From positions 1-13,375 of the forward strand of contig QHXE01000036.1 of assembly GCA_003222835.1 (NCBI GenBank): a stretch of 13,375 nt of DNA. The letters run 5' to 3'. The position numbers were made by a program, and so were the translations under genes. Position 1 is the first letter of the stretch. Each line of letters begins with the position of its first letter. The notes under the pieces are model-generated. The model was not told the DNA's origin and ran no database searches. It saw nothing but the letters and a program-made list of their open reading frames with translations. Origin of the DNA: Acidobacteriota bacterium. Its GTDB lineage: Bacteria; Acidobacteriota; Blastocatellia; Pyrinomonadales; Pyrinomonadaceae. Positions 1 through 5,908 of this stretch are shown here, in pieces.

Positions 1-93
1 AAGCAACGCCGCTACATCCATAACCGGCGCCGGCGAACCCGCTGGGATCGCTGTCGCAACCGGTGTTGAGGCGGCTTCTAGTACTGCTGACAT
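1..93 (-). CDS. 5' part of an unidentified gene, probably another T6SS component (cut by window edge)
   Basis: An ATG at 93 opens a frame that stays open to the window edge and gives 31 residues beginning MSAVLEAASTPVATAIPAGS and ending PVMDVAALL. An AAGGA element lies about 12 bases upstream. The gene follows tagJ by only 37 bases on the same strand, so it very likely belongs to the same operon. The Ala/Pro/Thr-rich leader followed by a hydrophobic helix start (MDVAALL) would fit the variable N-terminus of TssA (ImpA-like proteins often begin with a short DxxxLL segment) or of a TssC-type sheath protein. Thirty-one residues cannot decide between them. Context supports a T6SS role; the exact identity is inference. 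Confidence 0.6.
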   Translation of the reverse strand, partial: MSAVLEAASTPVATAIPAGSPAPVMDVAALL

Positions 94-130
94 TTGAGCG
101 TACTGTCCTTTCTCTTAAATCGGGGCTACG

Positions 131-958
131 TTAGGACGCAGTCCCCGCTGGTTCGGCCTTCGGCTCAGTCACATTGAATTCAACCGGCGTTGCTTCGAAC
201 AAAGTCTTGTCTTCACCGTCGACCAGAAAGAGCCGAAGCCCCAAACCCCAGTAGAGATTTTCGCCTAACTCTCTCCAGTCAGTCATGCGGCCGAGCCGTA
301 CCTGATCATCGGTTGCGCTACTGGTGCCCGCGTAAAGCGTCGGCATGAAAACTTCTCCGATGGTTCCATCCGAAGCTTCCACATGCGCACTGGCCCAGAT
401 CATGTCGCGCAGTTGACGCGGAGGCGAAAGCTGCACGCTCCTAATGTGCTCGAACGGCAGCCACACATACTTATCTTTCACGATTAATTCGAGCACCGGC
501 GCGACGAAATCGTCATAATCGCGGAAATCTTGAAATTCCTTTCCGTCAATCTTTCCAGCGATCGCCGGACGCTCTTCTTCAGCACGGTCAAGCGTTGCGC
601 GGGCTTCAGTCATTTGTCCCTTTGATAGTTGCTTAAGCGCCTCCACCTGCAGGTCGATATAGGCCGGCGGCTCACGGAGAAAATGCGGCTGAACCCCTTC
701 GGCGAACACCCGCTTTCGCTCGCGCTCGGCATTGATGTTGGCGCGGTAGACCATTACTCCCAATCCGGCTTCCGTACTCTGATGGCCAATTACATCAAGC
801 TGCCTTTCCGCCCGCTCCCAATCGCCCGCGAGGCACGACAGCTCAAAGAGAAAAGTGCGGGTGGCGCCATCGTTCGGATTGGCCTTAACCTCGCGCACGA
901 GTTCTTCGATCGCCTCGTTAAGCTTGCCTGCCGCGAACAACTCTTTCGCCTTGTCCAT
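131..958 (-). CDS. tagJ: TagJ/ImpE-family type VI secretion accessory protein
   Basis: 275 residues, close to the usual ImpE family length. The N-terminal third is a TPR-like helical region (about residues 3-60, with AKELFAAGKLNEAIEELV and a GDWERAERQL helix). The C-terminal half carries the family hallmarks WLPFEHIRSVQLSPPRQLRD (about 166-185), DMIWASAHVE, a VFMPTLYAG segment and LGRMTDW. In T6SS classes that have it, TagJ (HsiE1 in Pseudomonas) binds the sheath protein TssB and the ATPase ClpV and is thought to modulate recycling of the contracted sheath in the cytoplasm. The ATG at 958 is preceded by GAGGGA with a 7-base gap, which supports this start. It lies 28 bases after tssM, so the two are probably co-transcribed. 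The family call is firm. The functional role is taken from the family, not shown here. Confidence 0.93.
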   Translation of the reverse strand: MDKAKELFAAGKLNEAIEELVREVKANPNDGATRTFLFELSCLAGDWERAERQLDVIGHQSTEAGLGVMVYRANINAERERKRVFAEGVQPHFLREPPAYIDLQVEALKQLSKGQMTEARATLDRAEEERPAIAGKIDGKEFQDFRDYDDFVAPVLELIVKDKYVWLPFEHIRSVQLSPPRQLRDMIWASAHVEASDGTIGEVFMPTLYAGTSSATDDQVRLGRMTDWRELGENLYWGLGLRLFLVDGEDKTLFEATPVEFNVTEPKAEPAGTAS

Positions 959-965
959 GATAATG

Positions 966-971
966 TCCCTC
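966..971 (-). promoter_or_regulatory. Ribosome binding site of tagJ
   Basis: GAGGGA on the minus strand, 7 bases before the ATG at 958. It falls in the 28-base gap after tssM and fixes the tagJ start. Confidence 0.65.
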
Positions 972-986
972 GCTGTGCGCCGCCAA

Positions 987-3900
987 TTACTTCAGAAGGT
1001 TCTGCGGAGCGTGTAGATTCTTAAACAAAGCACGCTGGAATGGATTGTTTGCGCTCGCGGGGGTCAATGTCGCCCGCACTTGGGCATTCCCCACATTCCA
1101 GGAAAGATCGACCTTATCGCTAACGGCCAATCCCTTCGAGCCGGCTTCGATCATCTTAAACAATCCCCAAGTACCTGGGAATGTTTGCGTGACGGACTCA
1201 CCGCCGCTCGGTACCACCGTTATCTTAGCTCCGGAAGATCCCGATTTCGCAGGCCAGATAAATTTCGCCGACCCTATCGAGTTACCGCGTGATTCTACTT
1301 TGTTGCCATCGATCTCGATGACCACATCCGCATTGGGCGTCACCTGTAGCGCTAAGTCGTAGGCAACTTCCGGTTGCGCTCCGTTGTTAGCGAACATCGC
1401 TTCGCGGAGTTTGCGCGCGCTGTTCAAGTATTTCACGAAATCGTCTGACAACCTTACCGCGCCGGTTTCTTTCAGCTTCCACTGGCCCTGCACATCGTCA
1501 ACTGAAGTTGCCAGGTTCTTGTTGAAGAAAGCCCATAACTGTCCATTCGAGGGATTGAGGAACCCGCCGAGATCGGTCAACGAAGCTTCACCAGAATCCG
1601 TAAACGGATATCCTGATTCGATCGTGTGCGCTTTCGGATAGACTTGCTCGTTCCACCCCTTCACGATTTGTTCGGCTCCGCCTCCATACAAAAATCCACG
1701 CAGATTCTGGAGCGGCTGTTTGAGTAAGTTTGCCGTGTCGGTGGCGGCCGCAGTCTTAAATGCTTCAAGCAAGCCGGAAATAGTCTGCTCCGCTTTCTGC
1801 AGCCCCATCTTATCTTCTCCGGTCAGCAGAGCCTGCGATGTTTGCTGCAATTGATTCTCCGATGCCCCCTCCAATGGATCGAGCACGCGGCGCAATTCGG
1901 CGCGATATTGCGACATGGGAGAGCTTTCTTTCTTCGCCTGGCCCGAAGATACGAACTGGAACAGAGGCTTAAACTCCCTCTCAACTTCCGTGTTCCCACC
2001 CGATTCATCGTCCGTATTGCTCACAAACCAACTCTTTATCCAGCCCCAAATGCCAGTGCTCTCAGGCTTCTTTGAGATGTGTGTGTTCAGCGCGACTGCG
2101 GACATTACTCGCTCCATCGGAGAGTCGGTGGCCGATAATGCCTTAAGCGCTTCGACCGCGTCATCCTTTCTCTTGAAGGGCTGCACACTGATGCCACGAA
2201 GGAACTTTCGCCAATGGTCAGTGTATTCGTTCAAATACATCGTCTGTAGCTTGCTGATATCGGAGGCTTGTGCCTGATTGCTCGCGACTGCCGCCGCGCC
2301 CATCACCCAATCGTCTTTGCTGATTTCTTCACCGGCGTTCTCGATTGACGATTTCATGTAGTTGCGATAGCCGTCGATTGTATAGCTTCCCGGCACCGTG
2401 TAGGTTCCCACCAACACTCCGCGGCCGCGCCCTTCGAGCACCGTATCGAGACTTATGGGCGTCGTCTTAGCATTGATCTCCGTCACTAAGCGTTTGTAAA
2501 AACGGTTGACCGGAGGATAGGCGGTAAGCTTGCGTCGCGCATCAGCTACCAGCCTATCGTCGACCCTGATGTGCGGCGCATCTTCGCGAACTAATTGGCG
2601 CGCGTAGAAATCCAGATCCTGAAGCGAAAGAGTTTCAGCATCCGCCGGCGCCGTCCTCTTCCAATAGTCGCGAAGCGTATTGGCCAAAAATGTAGGCTCC
2701 ACTCTAGTTGCGTCAGACAGCATCAGATAAGCCTTGAGCAAATCGTAGTGGCGGCCAAGAATATCTTCTTCCGAAGGCGCAGTTGCTTGTTCGCTACCCA
2801 CAGTGCTCGTATTCGTAATCGTTGCCGAAGGCCGTCCCTCCGCGAAGTTGCGCAAGTCAGTTTGCAAAGCTTCGACCGTTGGCTTCTTGAATCGCTCTTC
2901 AACTGCCTCGAAGAATATATTGCGTAAATAAGGCGCAACATCATTTCCCGAGTACAGTCCGAAGCGCATATAGAGCGGCGGACCTGCATCCAACGTCGCC
3001 AGCTCTTCGCGCAAAGAATCCAACGTTTCGATCTCCACGCGCGCCGCCGTCGGGTCCTTTTTCAAAACGTCCTTGCCGAAGTCCGCGCGCGTGATTTCGT
3101 CCATCCTCGCGCCTCGCTCAGTTGCCTCGGCAACCAGCTTTCGGTTAGCCAGGAAAGAAACCGCGGCGCCAAACAGCAACAGGCATAAAAGGACCACCCC
3201 GAGCGTCAAGAGAATAGCGCCAGTGCGCGGTGGTTTCTTTTGACTGGCCTGAAATGAGGCGGCGAGATTCTGATCACGCAAGACAACTTCTTTGAAGAAC
3301 CGATCGGTGAAGAACCCCGTGCCGACTGCTTGCGGCGCTCTTTCGCCGCCATCACCCGAGGGTGCGGCGGCTTGTGCTCCTGCGGTGATATTCGCGGTGA
3401 AATAGAACCCGCGCAGAAGGGGGCTTTCGCTAAATGGATTAGGCCTGAACAGTGCCGACGTAAACAGACCGAGCTTTGCGCGCATCTCAGAAAAGCGCAC
3501 AGGAAAATCGAAAATTTTAAGTTGTGATGCCGCAGTAACCGAAATACCGAGGCGAAGCAAACGGCGGCGCACGAGCGACTCGTAGAGTTGATCGAACTCC
3601 AGGTCGAACAAAGCGTGGGCGTTGGCCGATTTATTCAGCGGAATTGTCGCACCCCAAACTTCGGCAGCGTCCTTTCGGTCTTTGAAGAACTCTTCAAAAC
3701 CGGACAGCGCGTCCATGTTCGTGAATACCAGATAGACGGGAAAGCGCACGCGCGCCAGTTGCATTGTCTCGTCCAATCGAGCGCGCAGTGTCTTTGCCTG
3801 TTGTTCGATCTCTGTTTCGCTTGACTGAAGAATGCGCGCGGCGTTTACCGCAACCAGGAAGCCGTCCAGCGCGCGCTGATTGCGGTGCTTCTTTACGGTT

Positions 3901-4514
3901 TCCGTGAGGGCGACCCACTCGTCGCGCGCCGGGCCGTCGCCTTGATAACGACCGGCTGTATCGAGCAGCACGGCTGAGTCGGTAACGCGCCAATCACAAT
4001 GATGCGTTGGCCGCACGATCTTCATCTCGGCGCGTCGCTGGCTTGGCAGCGTATGAAAATCCAAACCGGAAGACAAGACCAGGGAAGTCTTACCGCTCGA
4101 CTGTGGACCAGCCACGATATACCAGGGAAGCGCGTACAGTGCGTCACTGGATTTGGCGCCCGCAAGCCTGGTGCTGCGTAACCATTGCACCGCTTCCTCG
4201 GCGCCACGAGCCAACTCTTCATGAATTCGCTTGGGAGCGCCGCCGCCTTTAACCGGCGCCGGCTGGGCGCCTCCGGTTTCTTGAGCGACGGCCTGTGCGG
4301 CCTCGCGTTTCGCGGCGCGCCGCTTTCGCCAGTGATTGATTAAGATCGCAAGCGGCCAAGTCAGCAACAGCAGCGCGATGATTACGATTTCCCAGATGTA
4401 TGTGAGGCCAATTGAGGGACCAAGGAATACCACGGCCAGACTGGCAATCCCGTAGAACGACACGAGCGCCGAGATGCCGAGAACGGATTTGATCTGATCG
4501 CCGTGGGCGGACAT
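987..4514 (-). CDS. tssM: T6SS membrane-complex protein TssM (IcmF family)
   Basis: 1175 residues, normal for full-length TssM. Two N-terminal membrane helices (about 10-31 and 38-60) are followed by a basic stretch (HWRKRRAAKRE) and a cytoplasmic NTPase-like domain with an intact Walker A GPQSSGKT (136-143), a DTAGR motif (about 185-189) and TNMD (265-268). The IcmF signature LRGFYFTA (about 367-374) and FFTDRFFKEVVL come next, then a third membrane helix (about 431-453). The rest is the large periplasmic part, ending in the beta-rich C-terminal domain with the conserved FPGTWGLF segment. TssM spans the inner membrane with TssL and forms the trans-envelope core. The ATG at 4514 has no clear Shine-Dalgarno, but it sits just before the first membrane helix. 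The intact Walker A suggests a nucleotide-binding TssM. The gene is separated from tssL by an unusual 557-bp repeat-bearing gap. Confidence 0.97.
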   Translation of the reverse strand: MSAHGDQIKSVLGISALVSFYGIASLAVVFLGPSIGLTYIWEIVIIALLLLTWPLAILINHWRKRRAAKREAAQAVAQETGGAQPAPVKGGGAPKRIHEELARGAEEAVQWLRSTRLAGAKSSDALYALPWYIVAGPQSSGKTSLVLSSGLDFHTLPSQRRAEMKIVRPTHHCDWRVTDSAVLLDTAGRYQGDGPARDEWVALTETVKKHRNQRALDGFLVAVNAARILQSSETEIEQQAKTLRARLDETMQLARVRFPVYLVFTNMDALSGFEEFFKDRKDAAEVWGATIPLNKSANAHALFDLEFDQLYESLVRRRLLRLGISVTAASQLKIFDFPVRFSEMRAKLGLFTSALFRPNPFSESPLLRGFYFTANITAGAQAAAPSGDGGERAPQAVGTGFFTDRFFKEVVLRDQNLAASFQASQKKPPRTGAILLTLGVVLLCLLLFGAAVSFLANRKLVAEATERGARMDEITRADFGKDVLKKDPTAARVEIETLDSLREELATLDAGPPLYMRFGLYSGNDVAPYLRNIFFEAVEERFKKPTVEALQTDLRNFAEGRPSATITNTSTVGSEQATAPSEEDILGRHYDLLKAYLMLSDATRVEPTFLANTLRDYWKRTAPADAETLSLQDLDFYARQLVREDAPHIRVDDRLVADARRKLTAYPPVNRFYKRLVTEINAKTTPISLDTVLEGRGRGVLVGTYTVPGSYTIDGYRNYMKSSIENAGEEISKDDWVMGAAAVASNQAQASDISKLQTMYLNEYTDHWRKFLRGISVQPFKRKDDAVEALKALSATDSPMERVMSAVALNTHISKKPESTGIWGWIKSWFVSNTDDESGGNTEVEREFKPLFQFVSSGQAKKESSPMSQYRAELRRVLDPLEGASENQLQQTSQALLTGEDKMGLQKAEQTISGLLEAFKTAAATDTANLLKQPLQNLRGFLYGGGAEQIVKGWNEQVYPKAHTIESGYPFTDSGEASLTDLGGFLNPSNGQLWAFFNKNLATSVDDVQGQWKLKETGAVRLSDDFVKYLNSARKLREAMFANNGAQPEVAYDLALQVTPNADVVIEIDGNKVESRGNSIGSAKFIWPAKSGSSGAKITVVPSGGESVTQTFPGTWGLFKMIEAGSKGLAVSDKVDLSWNVGNAQVRATLTPASANNPFQRALFKNLHAPQNLLK

Positions 4515-4733
4515 TTTGGGGAACTGTTAGCCGATGAATTTCTAAGTTGACGTTTCGCTTAAGATTCGAAATTTCTTTATTATATCTCGCAATTTCGCAA
4601 TAACTTGCTCGGCCGCTACCGCGGCAAACCGTCTTTGACGGCAACGACTGAAGGCTGTCGGGCTTGCGGGGGATTTGTGGAATTCATATTCCGCAAAACC
4701 TATTCGTCTGTCAAGACCATGAGCCTCCAGGTC
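4515..4733. other. Non-coding gap between tssM and the inverted-repeat element, with small hairpins
   Basis: No gene is visible on either strand. Three small palindromes occur: gccgc/gcggc arms at 4612-4625, ccgtc/gacgg arms with a TTT loop at 4629-4641, and a stronger stem at 4674-4697 with ten-base arms (tttgtggaat / attccgcaaa, one G.T-type mismatch) around a TCAT loop. None is followed by a T-run on the minus strand, so they are not clear intrinsic terminators. The tssM-proximal part (about 4560-4600) is AT-rich and holds the possible -10 box. Confidence 0.5.
4579..4584 (-). promoter_or_regulatory. Candidate -10 box for a tssM promoter
   Basis: A perfect TATAAT on the minus strand, inside a locally AT-rich stretch, 64 bases upstream of the tssM ATG. 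No good -35 hexamer is visible (CAAGTT at 17 bases spacing is poor), so this may be weak, activator-dependent or chance. A separate promoter here would make sense because the repeat element upstream separates tssM from tssL. Confidence 0.3.
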
Positions 4734-4747
4734 TGAAAGTAGGTAAG
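4734..4747 (+). repeat. Left terminal inverted repeat of the 302-bp element
   Basis: Sequence tgaaagtaggtaag, a perfect inverted match to 5022-5035. It overlaps a local palindrome, gtaagtc-g-gacttac (4743-4757), so the left end can either pair with the right end or fold on itself. Confidence 0.85.
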
Positions 4748-4767
4748 TCGGACTTACGGGGCGGGAT

Positions 4768-4823
4768 CAACCGCGACGCGGTTGCATCCTTCAGCCCAAC
4801 GTTGCCGTTGCGGCTACGTTGGG
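4768..4823 (+). repeat. Left-arm hairpin pair of the 302-bp element
   Basis: The first hairpin has caaccgc / gcggttg arms with a GAC loop (4768-4784). After a ten-base linker comes a 29-base hairpin (4795-4823): eight paired bases cccaacgt / acgttggg, a T-T mismatch, gccg / cggc, and a TTG loop. It is repeated in inverted orientation at 4942-5005. Confidence 0.85.
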
Positions 4824-4846
4824 AACGGAATGAAATTGGATCAGTC

Positions 4847-4861
4847 AACCGCAACGCGGTT
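4847..4861 (+). repeat. Central hairpin A of the element
   Basis: Perfect six-base arms aaccgc / gcggtt with an AAC loop. It has the same stem as the short hairpins in both arms (4768-4784 and 4991-5005), so this stem occurs three times within about 240 bases. Confidence 0.75.
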
Positions 4862-4912
4862 ACGCCGGTCTTGAATGCAATATGTTTCATCTTCGACTCT
4901 ATCCAACCGGTA

Positions 4913-4929
4913 CAACCCTTTCAGGGTTG
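4913..4929 (+). repeat. Central hairpin B of the element
   Basis: Perfect seven-base arms caaccct / agggttg with a TTC loop. Its sequence differs from the other stems of the element. It lies near the middle of the non-repeated centre. Confidence 0.75.
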
Positions 4930-4941
4930 GGAAGATCGTCG

Positions 4942-5005
4942 CCTCCAGGTCCCAAGGTAGCCGCAACGGCAACCTTGGGCTGGAGGATGGAACCGCTTTG
5001 CGGTT
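4942..5005 (-). repeat. Right-arm hairpin pair of the 302-bp element (inverted copy)
   Basis: The long hairpin core at 4951-4979 has arms cccaaggt / accttggg, an A-A mismatch, gccg / cggc and a CAA loop. The stem extends outwards through cctccag (4942-4948) and ctggagg (4980-4986) with a two-base GT bulge, about 19 pairs in all. The short hairpin at 4991-5005 has aaccgc / gcggtt arms and a TTT loop. Read on the minus strand it matches the left arm in order and sequence. Confidence 0.85.
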
Positions 5006-5021
5006 GTAGCGGCAAATCAGC

Positions 5022-5035
5022 CTTACCTACTTTCA
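5022..5035 (-). repeat. Right terminal inverted repeat of the 302-bp element
   Basis: Reads tgaaagtaggtaag on the minus strand, a perfect 14 of 14 partner of 4734-4747. The next base outwards does not pair, so the match ends sharply here. It lies 36 bases downstream of the tssL stop codon. Confidence 0.85.
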
Positions 5036-5071
5036 TTTGGCGCACTGAGAGCCACCGCAGCCGCTCGCGGA

Positions 5072-5788
5072 CTAATGCACTAACTGCTCCATTGCGGTTC
5101 TTACATCAGACTTCAGCAGCAGCAGCAGAACCAGATAGATCAATGCTACGACGACGAGCCCCGCTGCCGCGCCGATCTTTGCCCAGAGCGGCAGTCCCGG
5201 ATCGCGTGGCGGCTCTGGTTGGTCCATGACCTTCCAGTGGGGAGATAACTCGGTTTCCTGCAATCGTCCCGCGCGCTTGAGTTGAACCGCCGTGTTCTTG
5301 ATCAACTCCTTAAGCTGATCTTCCATGTACACTCCGTACTTGCCTTTGTAACCCAGCAGCAGGCACAGATAATAGACCTCGACCACATCCGCTTCGGTTT
5401 GGATCTGTTTCAGCAGTTCTTCAAGCCTTTCAAAGAACTTGACGCCCGCCAGGTGTTCGCCGAAATATTCGAGTTGCAGAGGAAACTTCTCCCATTCCGC
5501 GCTCAGCGCGGAGTGAGTAGTCAAAACAGTCTCGTCAACGAAAGCCGCCAATGCAAACTTCACCGAGTTGATTTGCTTTTCGGAGTGCCGCAGGGTCGCC
5601 CCGCGCTGCTCCATCTCTTGCAACATCTGATGGACCGTCGATCTAAGGGTCGACGACGGCGCCAGCGCGCCGGAGCGAAGTTTCAGCACCAACTCAAATA
5701 CCGGCGCCGCGAGACTAATCAGATCGCTATGCGATCGCGCGCGCCGGCGACTAACGGCGGTCGATGGCTGTTCAGCAACTGCACTCAT
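5072..5788 (-). CDS. tssL: T6SS membrane-complex protein TssL (DotU family)
   Basis: 238 residues, the usual length for a TssL without a fused peptidoglycan-binding domain. A helical cytoplasmic domain contains the family's conserved blocks KFALAAFVDETVL (77-89), EYFGEHLAGVKFFERLEELL (107-126) and VVEVYYLCLLLGYKGKYG (135-152). A single C-terminal membrane helix follows (about 201-226), with a short periplasmic tail, as in tail-anchored TssL. It pairs with TssM in the inner membrane and contacts TssK. The ATG at 5788 is the only plausible start, but it has no proper Shine-Dalgarno: the bases before it are a heptanucleotide repeat tract. Upstream spacing to tssK is 117 bp; downstream spacing to tssM is 557 bp. 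Both are unusually wide for this gene pair order. Confidence 0.95.
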   Translation of the reverse strand: MSAVAEQPSTAVSRRRARSHSDLISLAAPVFELVLKLRSGALAPSSTLRSTVHQMLQEMEQRGATLRHSEKQINSVKFALAAFVDETVLTTHSALSAEWEKFPLQLEYFGEHLAGVKFFERLEELLKQIQTEADVVEVYYLCLLLGYKGKYGVYMEDQLKELIKNTAVQLKRAGRLQETELSPHWKVMDQPEPPRDPGLPLWAKIGAAAGLVVVALIYLVLLLLLKSDVRTAMEQLVH

Positions 5789-5789
5789 A

Positions 5790-5824
5790 TTCCGATTTCG
5801 GATCTCGGATTTCGGATTGCAGAT
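5790..5824 (+). repeat. Heptanucleotide repeat tract 1 (TTCGGAT-like, 5 units)
   Basis: Five consecutive 7-base units: TTCCGAT, TTCGGAT, CTCGGAT, TTCGGAT, TGCAGAT. The tract ends one base from the tssL start codon and so occupies the place of its leader and ribosome binding site. Such degenerate heptamers recall the short tandemly repeated repetitive (STRR) sequences of cyanobacteria. Confidence 0.8.
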
Positions 5825-5835
5825 TTCCCGAAATC

Positions 5836-5863
5836 AAAGCACAAAGTACAAAGTACAAAGCCC
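5836..5863 (+). repeat. Heptanucleotide repeat tract 2 (AAAGTAC-like, 4 units)
   Basis: Four consecutive units: AAAGCAC, AAAGTAC, AAAGTAC, AAAGCCC. It has the same 7-base period as the flanking tracts but an unrelated unit sequence and a different phase. Confidence 0.8.
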
Positions 5864-5866
5864 CAG

Positions 5867-5908
5867 ATTCCAATCCGCATTCCGCAATCAGCATTCTGCA
5901 ATCGGCTA
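5867..5908 (+). repeat. Heptanucleotide repeat tract 3 (TCCGCAA-like, about 6 units)
   Basis: Units ATTCCAA, TCCGCAT, TCCGCAA, TCAGCAT, TCTGCAA, TCGGCTA, with a 14-base super-period in the alternation of the final base. The last unit contains the tssK stop codon (5906-5908), so the tract abuts or slightly enters the coding region. Confidence 0.75.

Larger units (their letters stand above)
4734..5035. repeat. 302-bp long inverted-repeat element with nested hairpins (REPIN/MITE-like or structured RNA)
   Basis: The element is bounded by perfect 14-bp inverted ends, tgaaagtaggtaag (4734-4747) and its complement (5022-5035). The left arm (4734-4823) and the reverse complement of the right arm (4942-5035) share the same order: terminal 14-mer, variable spacer of 20 or 15 bases, a short hairpin with caaccgc/gcggtt arms, a catccttcag / catcctccag linker, then a 29-base hairpin. 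I count about 50 of 56 identical positions over hairpin-linker-hairpin, plus 14 of 14 at the ends. The centre (4824-4941) holds two further hairpins. There is no open frame for a transposase and no obvious target-site duplication. The layout resembles paired inverted REP elements (REPIN/BIME) or a MITE. A transcribed structured RNA is also possible. The structure is directly seen; its nature is inference. Confidence 0.8.

Noticed and set aside
629..1024. A 131-codon open frame on the plus strand over tagJ
   Set aside because: It is antisense to a strongly recognised ImpE-family gene and has no family features; a shadow frame.
4734..5035. A complete insertion sequence, because of the perfect inverted ends
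   Set aside because: Only about 300 bp, no transposase frame and no visible target-site duplication. At most a non-autonomous element.
5790..5908. A CRISPR array in the tssK-tssL gap
   Set aside because: The units are seven bases long and contiguous, with no spacers and no palindromic repeats of CRISPR size; it is a tandem heptamer region.
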